Source of the DNA: Opitutia bacterium
GTDB lineage: Bacteria > Verrucomicrobiota > Verrucomicrobiia > Opitutales > UBA953
Reading direction: 5' to 3'
Length of the DNA: 43,601 bases
Assembly: GCA_947377865.1 (NCBI GenBank)
Contig: CANCHK010000016.1
Span: forward strand, 1-43,601
Below are positions 16,996 through 25,738 of the stretch, piece by piece. The position numbers and the translations under genes are program-made. Position 1 is the stretch's first letter; the number at the start of each line of letters is the position of its first letter. The notes beneath the pieces are model-generated. The model did no database searches. It saw only the letters and a program-made list of their open reading frames with translations, and was not told where the DNA came from.

Positions 16996-17618
16996 TACGC
17001 TGCGCGTAGCGCCGCGCAAATCCCGCATGTCTTGCCATCGCAGCCCCGCGCGGTGCAGTATTCCCGCCCGTAGAAGATAATGCGGAGGTGAAGTTTATTC
17101 CAACTGGCCTCCGGGAAGAGTCGCTTGAGGTCTTTCTCGACCTGCTCGACGGACTTGCCCGGGCTGAGTTTCCATCGCTTGGCAAGACGATGAATATGGG
17201 TATCCACCGGGAAAGCCGGCACGCCGAACGCCTGCGCCATGACGACGGAAGCGGTCTTATGCCCGACGCCGGGAAGCTCCTCGAGTTCCTCGAACGTGCA
17301 GGGCACCTGGCCACCATGTTTCGCCATGAGCATCTTACCCAAGCCGACGAGGGCCTTGGATTTCTGCGGAGCGAGCCCCAGCTGGCGGATCAAAGTCAGC
17401 ACCCTTGCCTCGCTCATCGCGGCCATCTTGGCCGGAGTCCCCGCCTCGGCGAATAGCGCCGGGGTGATCTCGTTGACCTTCTTGTCGGTGCATTGGGCCG
17501 AAAGCACCACCGCGACCAGCAGCGTGAAGGCGTCCGTATGGTCCAAAGGAATCGGCGTCGTCGGGTAGAGCTTCGCCAGCTCCTTGCCCACGTAATCGGC
17601 ACGTTCCTGCTTGGTCAT
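16995..17618 (-). CDS. nth: Endonuclease III (DNA glycosylase/AP lyase), variant Fe-S loop
   Basis: The enzyme removes oxidised pyrimidines and nicks AP sites in base excision repair. The 207-residue protein has LSAQCTDKKVN (39-49), the helix-hairpin-helix ELPGVGHKTAS with catalytic K121 and the catalytic D139 in FPVDTHIHRLAKR. The C-terminal [4Fe-4S] loop is unusual. Cysteines at 188, 193, 198 and 201 give C-x4-C-x4-C-x2-C, and the chain ends six residues later. The usual pattern is C-x6-C-x2-C-x5-C. The start at 17618 is preferred over a GTG- or ATG-led extension, since family proteins begin near this point. It is transcribed convergently with the thioesterase and divergently from gcvP. Confidence 0.9.
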   Translation of the reverse strand: MTKQERADYVGKELAKLYPTTPIPLDHTDAFTLLVAVVLSAQCTDKKVNEITPALFAEAGTPAKMAAMSEARVLTLIRQLGLAPQKSKALVGLGKMLMAKHGGQVPCTFEELEELPGVGHKTASVVMAQAFGVPAFPVDTHIHRLAKRWKLSPGKSVEQVEKDLKRLFPEASWNKLHLRIIFYGREYCTARGCDGKTCGICAALRAA

Positions 17619-17733
17619 GGCCCGACGATGGGAGGCACCCGGAAGATGGCAACGCACCACGGGCCTATGACTTATTCACAAGGCCTCGAATGGGTTGCCA
17701 AACCTTATGCCGAAACCGTGATTCTCTTATACC

Positions 17734-17752
17734 CCCACCCGCTCTTGGTGGG
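17734..17752 (+). promoter_or_regulatory. Hairpin in the gcvP leader
   Basis: A 6-bp GC-rich stem (cccacc / ggtggg, 7-nt loop) lies 44 nt before the gcvP ATG. It has no T-run. I could not recognise the tandem glycine-riboswitch consensus around it, so its role is open. Confidence 0.3.
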
Positions 17753-17796
17753 CGGTTGCGAGACCCGTTTACTCCTTCAAAACCAATCCCACTTCC

Positions 17797-20778
17797 ATGG
17801 CTCAACTGCCCTACGATCCGTCCAAGATTTCCCGCGAACTCGCCCGACATTACATCCCGGCGACCGAGGCCGACATCCGCGCGATGTTCGCCACAATCGG
17901 CTCCAAGGATTTCGCGGACATGTACTCCCACATCGACGCCGCGGTGAAGTTCCCCGGCACGCAGGATCTCCCCGAGGAACTCGAATACCAGGCCCTCGCG
18001 GACCGCATGGAGTCCCTCTCGAAGAAGAATTCCGTGAAGACTCCGTTCCTCGGCGACGGCCTGCAGGTCTACCGTACCAACGAGATGGTCGGCCACGTCT
18101 GCTCGATCCGTAACCTGACGACTTCTTACACGCCTTACCAGCCTGAGCGCTCTCAGGGCACACTGATCACCCACTGGATCTACCAGTCTACCCTCGCCCA
18201 GCTCACCGGCTTTGAAGCGGTGAACTCCTCGCTCTACGATCGCGCGAGCGCGCTCTTCGAGGCCGCCGTCTGCGCCGTCCGCATGGGCGACGCCGAGGCC
18301 AACACGGTGCTCGTCGCCGCCAACCTGCTACCGACCGACCTCGAAGTCCTCCGCACACACGTTGCCGACACGTCGGTGAAGTTGGAATTCCTCGCGCCGG
18401 ACGAAGATACCGGCCGCCTGACCGCCGCCAGCATCGCCGCGGCCTCCGCGCGCCTCGGCAAGCAGCTCGCCGCCGTCATCTTCCCGCAGGTCAACGCCCT
18501 CGGCCTCCTCGAGGACGTCGACGCGCTCACCGACGCTTGCGCCGACGCGGGCGTGAAGTCCGTCGCGGTCATCGACCCGATGCTCCTCGCCACCGGCGGC
18601 CTGAAGGCTCCCGCCCAATACGGTCGTAGCGGCGCTGACATCCTCGTCGGCGAAGGCCAACACCTCGCCATTGGCGCCAACTTCGGCGGCCCCGGCCTCG
18701 GCATCTTCGCCGTCCGCCACAACGCCGACAAGAAGAACGAAGTCCGCGAGACCCCCGGACGCTTCGTCGGCAAGGCTAAGGACAACGCCGGCCGCGATTG
18801 CATCGTGATGGTGATGTCCACCCGCGAGCAGCACATCCGCAAGGACAAGGCCACGTCCAACATTTGCTCCAACCAAGCGTTCATCGCCACGATCGCCGGC
18901 GCCTCCATCCTCGCCCGCGGCGAAGCCGGCATGACTGCCAGCTGCGTCGCCGGTCGCGACCAGGCACACCGCGCCGCCGCGCGACTGCATAATGTCCCTG
19001 GACTCAAGGTCTGCTACGCCAACCAGGCCTTCTGGAACGAGTTCAGCCTGATGCTGCCCGAGCCTGCCGCGGCCGTCATCGCCAAGGGCCGCGCCGCCGG
19101 CCTGCACGTGGGCGTGGACATCACGGGCCGCACACCCTGCAAATGCTCGTTGCTGAAGATCTCCTTCAGTGACCTTCAGAGCACTGCCGACACCGACAGA
19201 CTGATCTCCTTCTTCGAAGGCCTCTACGGCAAGTCCGCCGGCACGAAGACGCTCGCCGAGATTCCGGCCAAGCTGCTCCGTCAAGGCGCCGTCGGCCTGC
19301 CCTCCTTCCCACTCGCCGAACTGAAGGCTTACTACTCGAAGCTCGGTGAATTGAACGTATCGCCGGACACGGGCTGCTTCCCTCTCGGTTCGTGCACGAT
19401 GAAGTATAACCCGCACATCAACGACTGGGCCGCCGGTCTGCCGGGCTTCACCGGCCTGCACCCGCAGGCTCCGGCCGAAGACGCGCAGGGCTCGCTCGAA
19501 CTCCTCTGGCAGACGCAGGAGTGGTTTCGAAAGATCACCGGACTCGCCGGCCTGACCACCCAGCCCGTCGCTGGCGCCCAAGGTGAGCTCGTCGGCCTCA
19601 AACTCTTTCAGGCCTACCACCGCCACCACGGCCAGCACCGCGATATCATCCTGATCCCGTCGACGGCGCACGGCACGAACTTCGCCACGGCCACCACCGC
19701 CGGATATGCGACCAAGCGCAACCCCGACGGCTCGCCCTCGGGCATCGTGATCCTGAAGTCCGCCCCTGACGGGCGTGTCGACCAGGCCGACTTCGCCGCG
19801 AAAATCGCCGAGTTCGGCCCGCGTATCGCCGGCATGATGGTGACCAATCCGAACACCTCCGGCGTCTTCGAGACCGACTTCCAGAAGATGGCCTCAGAGA
19901 TCCACCGCATCGGCGGCCTCGTCTACATGGACGGCGCCAACATGAACGCCATCGCGGGCTGGGTGAACCTCGGCGCCCTGGGCGTCGATGCGGTGCACAA
20001 CAACCTGCATAAGACCTGGACCGTGCCGCATGGCGGCGGCGGTCCTGGCGACGGCATCGTGGCCGTCTCCGAACGTCTCGTGGATTTCCTGCCTGGATTT
20101 CAAATTGCGAAACAGGGCGACGTCTACGTGCCGGTCAAACCGAAGCACAGCATCGGCTCGTTCCATCGCCACTGGGGCAACTTCGCCCACAAGGTGCGCG
20201 TCTACACCTACCTGCAGCGCCTCGGCAAGGATGGCGTGCGCCGCATGGCGGCGATGTCTGTACTCTCCAGCCGCTACCTGTTCGCCACCCTCGGCAAAGC
20301 TTTCCCCTCCCTCCCTGCGGCCGCCGATGGCGTGCCCCGTATGCATGAATTCATCCTCACGCTCGCAGAGGAGGATTTTAAACGCATCGAGGTGTCCGGC
20401 ATTCCGCGTGCGAGCATCATCGCCCGCGTCGGCAAGCTGTTCCTTGATTTCGGCTTCCACGCCCCGACCGTCGCCTTCCCGGAAGTCTTCGGGCTGATGA
20501 TCGAGCCGACCGAATCCTACACGAAGGATGAGCTCGACCGCTTCACTCAGGTCGTCTTGGCCATCGGAGAACTCATTCGCGAGCACCCCGAGGTGCTCAA
20601 GTCGACCCCGCGCTTCACGCCGGTCGACCGCGTCGATGAGGTCGCCGCGAATCGAAACCTCGTCCTCAGCGAACGCCTCACGGAACTCCCGCTAATCAAC
20701 GAGAACCGCCTGTCCCCCGTCCTACTCAACGCGATGTCCATCGCGGAGATCAAGCAGCGCGTACTCGCGACGATTTAA
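17797..20778 (+). CDS. gcvP: Glycine dehydrogenase (decarboxylating), P protein, fused A and B halves
   Basis: This PLP enzyme of the glycine cleavage system decarboxylates glycine and transfers aminomethyl to the lipoyl H protein. The 993-residue chain has an N-terminal half like GcvPA (AMFATIGSKDFADMY near 30; GEGQHLAIGANFGGPGLG around 290). The C-terminal half has FPLGSCTMKYNP, typical of GcvPB, and the PLP lysine K739 in NNLHKTWTVPHGGGGPGD. The linker around 480-505 joins the halves in frame. E. coli-type single chains have different junction and N-terminal sequence, so this may be a fusion of the two-subunit form. The gcvT and gcvH genes are not in the window. Its stop abuts that of the convergent histidine kinase with no gap. 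Confidence 0.92.
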   Translation: MAQLPYDPSKISRELARHYIPATEADIRAMFATIGSKDFADMYSHIDAAVKFPGTQDLPEELEYQALADRMESLSKKNSVKTPFLGDGLQVYRTNEMVGHVCSIRNLTTSYTPYQPERSQGTLITHWIYQSTLAQLTGFEAVNSSLYDRASALFEAAVCAVRMGDAEANTVLVAANLLPTDLEVLRTHVADTSVKLEFLAPDEDTGRLTAASIAAASARLGKQLAAVIFPQVNALGLLEDVDALTDACADAGVKSVAVIDPMLLATGGLKAPAQYGRSGADILVGEGQHLAIGANFGGPGLGIFAVRHNADKKNEVRETPGRFVGKAKDNAGRDCIVMVMSTREQHIRKDKATSNICSNQAFIATIAGASILARGEAGMTASCVAGRDQAHRAAARLHNVPGLKVCYANQAFWNEFSLMLPEPAAAVIAKGRAAGLHVGVDITGRTPCKCSLLKISFSDLQSTADTDRLISFFEGLYGKSAGTKTLAEIPAKLLRQGAVGLPSFPLAELKAYYSKLGELNVSPDTGCFPLGSCTMKYNPHINDWAAGLPGFTGLHPQAPAEDAQGSLELLWQTQEWFRKITGLAGLTTQPVAGAQGELVGLKLFQAYHRHHGQHRDIILIPSTAHGTNFATATTAGYATKRNPDGSPSGIVILKSAPDGRVDQADFAAKIAEFGPRIAGMMVTNPNTSGVFETDFQKMASEIHRIGGLVYMDGANMNAIAGWVNLGALGVDAVHNNLHKTWTVPHGGGGPGDGIVAVSERLVDFLPGFQIAKQGDVYVPVKPKHSIGSFHRHWGNFAHKVRVYTYLQRLGKDGVRRMAAMSVLSSRYLFATLGKAFPSLPAAADGVPRMHEFILTLAEEDFKRIEVSGIPRASIIARVGKLFLDFGFHAPTVAFPEVFGLMIEPTESYTKDELDRFTQVVLAIGELIREHPEVLKSTPRFTPVDRVDEVAANRNLVLSERLTELPLINENRLSPVLLNAMSIAEIKQRVLATI

Positions 20779-22236
20779 TTAGGCCTTCGGCAGGCGAACG
20801 ACAAAGACGGTGCCTTTGCCAACCTCGCTGGTCACGGCAATCGTGCCACCATGGGCTTCGACGGTCTGCTTGACGATCGCGAGGCCGAGTCCAGCGCCGC
20901 CGGTATGCCGGGAGCGCGAGGCGTCGATCCGGCGGAAGCGCTCGAAGATACGATCCAGGTTCTCCGGTGCAATGCCACGGCCATCATCGGCCACGCGTAG
21001 CTCCGAGAAGCCTTCGTGCACGCCGGTCGTCACGGTGACGGTCACCCCCGCTTCGTTATGCAGGATGGCGTTGATGGAGAGGTTGAGGATGACCCGGCCT
21101 AGGCGGCCGGCGTCGCCCATGACGGGCGCGCCTTCGAGTTGCGGGACGAGCTTGGCGCCGTGCTCGCGGGCGACGCGGCCAAGCAAGGCCACGGATTCGT
21201 CAGCGAGGTCAGCAAGGTCGCAGGCATCCTGCACGACGGGCCGGCCGGCATCGCCCTGAGCGAGCTCAAGCAAGGCGTCGGAAATCGATTTCATGCGGAG
21301 AGCTGACTGCTTGATAGTCTCGAGCGTGGCGCGGTATTCCTCGGGAGTGCGCTCCTGCCGCAAGGCGCCTTGGCTGTCGGAAAGGATTACCGTGAGCGGC
21401 GTGCGCAGCTCATGGGAGGCATCGGCGGTAAACTGAGCCATGTGCTCGCGGGCAGCGTTCATCTTGCCGAACGTATCGTTGAGAACCACGGCGAGACGAC
21501 CCAACTCGCTCTCGGTATCCTCGACGTCGATCTTTCGGCCGAAATCGCCCGCGGCGACACCCTCGGCGTCGGCCGCGATGCGGTCGATGGGCCTGAGCGA
21601 ACGACCAGCTAGAATCCAGCCGATACCGCAGCCGACGAAGACGACGGCAAGGCCAGCGAGCAGTAGACTCCGAGCGAGCGAGGCAAGGGATGCATCCAGC
21701 TGTGCCGTCGCAACTCCGAAGATGACAAGGTTGCGACCAGGAGGGCGGTGCAGGAGTGCGCGATGACCGGTCAAGGTTACCATCAGGTCCTGCGGGCGAG
21801 CGGGACCATCGTCGGGCGGCACCTCAAGATCAGCCAATGCCTGGGCGACCACGGATGGGTCGGTCGGCGCGTTGGCCGAACGGTAAAGGGATTTGGCCTG
21901 AAGGTCGACGACCTGAACCCAGACACCGGTACCGATAATCTCCGTCAAGGCCTGCTTAGCTTTGGTGGCCCGCTGCTCCGGACTATCTCCGCGCGGCGCG
22001 GCCTTGCCGTTCGCACGCACAGCTGGCGCCGGACTACGCGGACCGCCGACCCCTGGCACGACCTCACTGACAGCACCCATACCACGGGTCATCTCCTGAC
22101 GGAGCCGCAAATCCATCTCCTGCAGCCGCGCCTGCTTCTCGTGGCGATAGAAAGCAACGAGCAGCACCGAGGCGGTGGCGGCGAGCAGGCCGAAGTTCCA
22201 GGCCAGGATGCGCCAGCGGATGGAATGGAAGATCAT
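20779..22236 (-). CDS. Sensor histidine kinase
   Basis: The 485-residue membrane kinase has TM1 at about 8-29, a periplasmic sensor region (about 30-185) with a low-complexity Pro/Ala/Gly stretch, TM2 at about 190-212 and a HAMP domain (about 213-263). The HisKA phosphoacceptor is H276 in FTADASHELRTPLTV. The N box (LNLSINAILHNEAG), G1 (VADDGRGIAPENLDRIFERFRR) and G2 (HTGGAGLGLAIV) form the ATPase domain. The ATG at 22236 starts 4 nt past the response regulator stop, so the pair is one operon. The sensed signal is unknown; the architecture is that of CusS/PcoS- or PhoR-like sensors, but no metal-handling gene is adjacent. Confidence 0.9.
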   Translation of the reverse strand: MIFHSIRWRILAWNFGLLAATASVLLVAFYRHEKQARLQEMDLRLRQEMTRGMGAVSEVVPGVGGPRSPAPAVRANGKAAPRGDSPEQRATKAKQALTEIIGTGVWVQVVDLQAKSLYRSANAPTDPSVVAQALADLEVPPDDGPARPQDLMVTLTGHRALLHRPPGRNLVIFGVATAQLDASLASLARSLLLAGLAVVFVGCGIGWILAGRSLRPIDRIAADAEGVAAGDFGRKIDVEDTESELGRLAVVLNDTFGKMNAAREHMAQFTADASHELRTPLTVILSDSQGALRQERTPEEYRATLETIKQSALRMKSISDALLELAQGDAGRPVVQDACDLADLADESVALLGRVAREHGAKLVPQLEGAPVMGDAGRLGRVILNLSINAILHNEAGVTVTVTTGVHEGFSELRVADDGRGIAPENLDRIFERFRRIDASRSRHTGGAGLGLAIVKQTVEAHGGTIAVTSEVGKGTVFVVRLPKA

Positions 22237-22240
22237 GACC

Positions 22241-22909
22241 TCAGGGCGCCTTCGGGGCCGCCTCGATGACGTAGCCCAATCCACGGCGCGTCTTGATGAG
22301 CTCCGCGCCCAACTTGCGGCGCAGATTGCAAACGTGCACCTCTAGCAGGTTGGAAAGCGTGTCCTCATTCTCATCGAAGAGGTGCTCATAAAGTTCGGCC
22401 CGCGGCACCACGGCACCGCGGCGATGGGCGAGGTATTCCAGGAGGCCGTATTCACGCCCGGTGACAGGCTCATCCTTCCCGTCTTTGGTTACGCGCCGCG
22501 CGGTCGTGTCGATGACGACCCCCCCCAAGGAGATCACCGCCGCAGCGGAGCTGTGATTGCGACGCACCAGTGCACGAAGACGGGCGAGCAACTCCTGCTG
22601 GACGAAAGGCTTCGAGACGTAATCGTCGGCACCGAGGTCCAAGCCGGCGACCCTATCGTCGACCGAATTGCGGGCCGTGAGCATCATGACGGGCGTACGT
22701 TTGGTGTGGCGGAGGCGGCGGAGCATTTCACGTCCGTCCATCACCGGCATAAGGTAGTCGAGCACGATGGCGTCGTAATCGCACTCCATCGCCTTATGAA
22801 GGCCTTCCTCGCCGTTGGCGGCAGCGTCGGCGGCGTAGCCTTCCTCGCGGAGCAGCTTCAGGAGGCCGTTACGCAAAGGGGCTTCGTCTTCTACGATAAG
22901 GATGCGCAT
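22241..22909 (-). CDS. OmpR/PhoB-family response regulator
   Basis: The 222-residue protein has a receiver domain with acidic pocket E7/D8, phosphoacceptor D51 in IVLDYLMPVMDG, T78 and K100 (DYVSKPF). The C-terminal winged-helix DNA-binding domain (about 125-220) contains GREYGLLEYLAHRRGAVV and LEVHVCNLRRKL. It is the partner of the kinase directly downstream. No target operator can be deduced; a 62-bp gap separates it from the upstream transporter gene, so it may be read from that transcript or from its own promoter. Confidence 0.92.
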   Translation of the reverse strand: MRILIVEDEAPLRNGLLKLLREEGYAADAAANGEEGLHKAMECDYDAIVLDYLMPVMDGREMLRRLRHTKRTPVMMLTARNSVDDRVAGLDLGADDYVSKPFVQQELLARLRALVRRNHSSAAAVISLGGVVIDTTARRVTKDGKDEPVTGREYGLLEYLAHRRGAVVPRAELYEHLFDENEDTLSNLLEVHVCNLRRKLGAELIKTRRGLGYVIEAAPKAP

Positions 22910-22971
22910 CGGGAACTGGTCCTATATTCTACACAAACCGCCCTTAATCCAAGATTAAGAAGCGGTCCGAC

Positions 22972-24210
22972 CTACTCGGCCTTGATGAACCTGCCCCGGG
23001 AAATCGCTGAATAGGCGCCGCACAGCAGGGCGCACGCCCCGCAGACCCAGAATACCTGCCCCGGGGAGAGGTTGAGCGTCTGAAAGGAGATCCACTGCAC
23101 GCCCGAGGCGGCCAAGATACCGACAAAGCTCAGAACATTTGCAGCCCCCTGAACGGCCCCTTTGTCTTCCGGTGCCGGACGGTGCTGCAGCACGGCCGCA
23201 ATTGGCACGATAAAGAGGCCGGCGGAGAAACCGAGGCCAATCAGACAAAATACGAAGGTCGTAAAGCCTACGCCAGATATACCCATCGGGACAGAACAGA
23301 GCGACAGACCCACGGCGCCGACCGCGACGAGCCGGTATTCGATACGCCCTCTCGAAGAGTAACCAGCAGCAACGCTGCCGAACCCGATACCCAAGGCGAG
23401 CGCGAGGTTGAGGGTGGCGTTCTGCGACTTACCAAGGTGGAGCACATCCTGTGCGTAGATCATCAGGTTCATCTGCACTAAGGCCGCCACAAAGAAGAAG
23501 CCCGCGTTACCCCAGCTAGCCCGCCAAAGATCACGATCCTGCTTCATCAGCCTAAGTCGCGCCCAAAGGTCGGTCACGGGGTTAATCCGCCTCTCGCAGG
23601 TTGGGTTTGCAGCCGGCACGGGTGTGACGCGCCGACTCAGCCACCATCCGAACAAAGCAAGCAATGCAAGCAGTAGACCCGAACGCCCCTGCCCCCCCGC
23701 AAACGTCTCGGCAAGGAAGCCAGAAGCTGCGATACCAAAAATAATACCAAGGAACGTCAAAAGTTCGAGGATGCCGTTACCCCATGAGAGCCGCTCGTGC
23801 GGCAGCAGCTCCGGCAGGATGCCGTACTTCGAAGGCGCGAAAATCGCGCTATGACAACCCATCAGGAAAACCGCCGCAAGCTCGAGGCGAATATCGCCGA
23901 CGGCCAAGGCGACGGCGGCGAAGAGCATGATGCCGATCTCGGCCACCTTGATGGAAGATATCACCCGCTGCTTACTGAAACGGTCGGCCAACCAGCCGCC
24001 GAGCATTGAGAAGAGGATGAACGGCGCGGCGAACAGCGCGCCAGCCAAGCTGACATATGTATTCCGCTCCTCAAGCGGCATGGCACTTCCTAGCACGAGC
24101 AGGATGATAAGGTTCTTTAGGGCGTTATCACTGAAGGCTGTCTGGAACTGGGTCGCCATAAGGCTCCAGAATCCGCGCTGCCAGCCTTTGGGAATCGAGG
24201 CGCTACCCAT
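22972..24210 (-). CDS. Major facilitator transporter, LplT-like
   Basis: The 412-residue membrane protein has about 12 hydrophobic helices. The N-terminal FWSLMATQFQTAFSDNALKN, GGWLADRFSKQRV and IFAPSKYGILPELLP match the lysophospholipid transporter (LplT/Aas) subgroup of the MFS. If correct, it flips lysophospholipids across the inner membrane for re-acylation. The matching acyltransferase/ligase domain is not fused and not adjacent. The ATG at 24210 is preferred over an in-frame GTG at 24231. It follows metF by 48 bp on the same strand, with no functional link evident. Confidence 0.72.
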   Translation of the reverse strand: MGSASIPKGWQRGFWSLMATQFQTAFSDNALKNLIILLVLGSAMPLEERNTYVSLAGALFAAPFILFSMLGGWLADRFSKQRVISSIKVAEIGIMLFAAVALAVGDIRLELAAVFLMGCHSAIFAPSKYGILPELLPHERLSWGNGILELLTFLGIIFGIAASGFLAETFAGGQGRSGLLLALLALFGWWLSRRVTPVPAANPTCERRINPVTDLWARLRLMKQDRDLWRASWGNAGFFFVAALVQMNLMIYAQDVLHLGKSQNATLNLALALGIGFGSVAAGYSSRGRIEYRLVAVGAVGLSLCSVPMGISGVGFTTFVFCLIGLGFSAGLFIVPIAAVLQHRPAPEDKGAVQGAANVLSFVGILAASGVQWISFQTLNLSPGQVFWVCGACALLCGAYSAISRGRFIKAE

Positions 24211-24258
24211 GCCGTAATGACACCCGGCCACCGAGCTTACGGCAAACCTATACGCCTC

Positions 24259-25137
24259 TCAACCGCGGAGTGCCGCGAAAAGATCCACGGCCGACTCGGC
24301 CTTGTTGAGGATATACACGTGGTAACCGGGCGCACCGCGAGCAACCAGACCCCGCACCTGACGTACGGCCCAAGAGACGCCAACCTTGCGCTGGGCCTCC
24401 TCGTCCGGCCCGCACGCCTCGAGCTCTCGGACCAAGGCTTCCGGAATGCGGGCCTTGCAGAAGCCGCAGAAGTTCCGGGCCTGCTTCAAGGAGAGGACGG
24501 GCATGATGCCTGGCAGGATCGGCACCACGACGCCAGCGGCACGAGCCCGCGCGACGAAACGAAAGTAGTCCTCGTTATCGAGGAAGAGCTGCGTGGTCAC
24601 GAAATCCGCTCCAGCCGCGACCTTGCCCGCAAGGAAACGGATGTCGGATAGGTCGTCGACGGCGTCCGGATGGCGCTCAGGGAAGCCGGCGACGCCGATT
24701 GCGAAACGAGCAGGCTGCTCCGCGGCGATTTGCCGGACGAGCCCCTGCGCTTGGGCGAAGCCCTCCGGATGGGCGACGAAATCCTTCTGCCCCTTGGGCG
24801 GATCGCCACGCAACGCGAGGATACCCGAGAAACCAGCTCGATCGTATTCCGCGATGATGCCCGAGAGTTCGGCGCGAGAATGCCCGACACAGGTCAGGTG
24901 GCCGATCAGGGGAATGCCCATCTTCACGAGCTCTGCCCCGTAGGTAATCGTCGTATCGCGGGAAGTGCCCCCGGCACCGTATGTCAGGGAAGCGAAATCG
25001 ATCCCCAGCGGCTTAAGCGTCGCGGCGACCTTGAGCATGCGCGCCCCTCCCTCCGCGTCCTTTGGCGGAAAGAACTCCACGGAAACCGTGGGTCGCACGG
25101 GACTGCGGAGCGCATCGATGAGCTGCTGGCGGGACAT
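24259..25137 (-). CDS. metF: 5,10-Methylenetetrahydrofolate reductase
   Basis: This FAD enzyme makes 5-methyl-THF for methionine synthesis. The 292-residue TIM-barrel protein has SVEFFPPKD with the catalytic Glu at about residue 21, SLTYGAGGTSRDTT, GHLTCVGHSR, ILALRGDPPKG, ADFVTTQLFLDN and PILPGIMPVLS. Length and motifs fit the short bacterial form. A 51-bp upstream gap holds a candidate promoter and a palindrome. Glycine cleavage (gcvP) in the same window feeds one-carbon units to the same folate pool, but the genes are about 3.5 kb apart and on opposite strands. Confidence 0.93.
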   Translation of the reverse strand: MSRQQLIDALRSPVRPTVSVEFFPPKDAEGGARMLKVAATLKPLGIDFASLTYGAGGTSRDTTITYGAELVKMGIPLIGHLTCVGHSRAELSGIIAEYDRAGFSGILALRGDPPKGQKDFVAHPEGFAQAQGLVRQIAAEQPARFAIGVAGFPERHPDAVDDLSDIRFLAGKVAAGADFVTTQLFLDNEDYFRFVARARAAGVVVPILPGIMPVLSLKQARNFCGFCKARIPEALVRELEACGPDEEAQRKVGVSWAVRQVRGLVARGAPGYHVYILNKAESAVDLFAALRG

Positions 25138-25148
25138 CTAAGTATCCT

Positions 25149-25176
25149 CTTATCTAGATATGAAGATGTAAGTCAA
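25149..25176 (-). promoter_or_regulatory. Candidate metF promoter overlapped by a 10-bp palindrome
   Basis: On the minus strand TTGACT (25171-25176) is followed 16 bp later by GATAAG (25149-25154). The perfect palindrome tatctagata (25151-25160) overlaps the -10-like element and could be an operator. The element is so close to the ATG that the transcript would be almost leaderless and would overlap an AGGA ribosome-binding-like sequence, which weakens the promoter call. Confidence 0.4.
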
Positions 25177-25188
25177 GGCACGATGCGG

Positions 25189-25593
25189 TCACTCGTCACG
25201 TCCTTCGCGGCCGCCGTTGGCGGGTAGCTCTGTCGGCAAGGCCACGTGATAGGCCATCACCATCCAGCAGAGCATGACGGGGTAGACCAGCACGATGAAG
25301 CCGAAGGAGCCGAAGATGCCGAGCAAGACACCGGCTGTCACGGACAGCACCTTGAAGGCCACAAGGAAGCATACAGGGACGATGACGAAGACGATGGAGG
25401 CAACGTAGCCGATCGAAGTCGTCCCGGAATAGATGCCGGCCGAGCGGGCGAGATCCATACCGCAGGACAGGCACGCCTTATTCAGGCGGAACCACGAGGC
25501 CAGCATCCCGCGCTTACCGCAGTTGGGACAATGGCAAAGGAGACCTCGGGCGACGATGTCGCCCCGGGTGATTTTCAGCGCTGGTTCGTCCAT
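25189..25593 (-). CDS. DUF983 family membrane protein
   Basis: The 134-residue protein has two CxxC pairs (C22-C25 in CPNCG and C41-C44 in CLSCG), forming a zinc-ribbon-like N-terminus. Two long hydrophobic helices follow (about 60-85 and 88-115). This is the layout of DUF983, a widespread family without a firm function. The chain ends in a short charged tail. It sits 51 bp upstream of metF on the same strand. Confidence 0.78.
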   Translation of the reverse strand: MDEPALKITRGDIVARGLLCHCPNCGKRGMLASWFRLNKACLSCGMDLARSAGIYSGTTSIGYVASIVFVIVPVCFLVAFKVLSVTAGVLLGIFGSFGFIVLVYPVMLCWMVMAYHVALPTELPANGGREGRDE

Positions 25594-25695
25594 GCAGACA
25601 GCGTCCTCACGCGCGAAGGGAAGACAAGCCCTGCCTTGGGTAGGGTCGGGACCGCGTCACGACATAGCCCACCTATCCCCCCTCGCATCAAACTA

Positions 25696-25716
25696 GGTCA
25701 GCACGCAGTGCTGACC
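25696..25716. repeat. REP-like perfect hairpin
   Basis: A 9-bp perfect stem (ggtcagcac / gtgctgacc) with a gca loop lies between the acyltransferase stop (25739) and the DUF983 start (25593). A second weaker pairing uses gggtagggtc near 25638-25647 with gaccctacct just after the hairpin. It may act as terminator for the acyltransferase or be a dispersed extragenic palindrome; no second copy was spotted in this window. Confidence 0.6.
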
Positions 25717-25738
25717 CTACCTAACACCATGATGCGGA

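Noticed and set aside
17661-17796. Possible glycine riboswitch before gcvP
   Set aside because: Only one small hairpin is visible; I could not identify the tandem glycine aptamer consensus. A covariance-model search would decide.
18328-19671. Minus-strand open frame of 447 codons
   Set aside because: It is antisense to gcvP, has low-complexity composition and no recognised motif.
25138-25188. Possible SAM/SAH riboswitch before metF
   Set aside because: The gap is only 51 bp, too short for a full aptamer, and no pattern was recognised.
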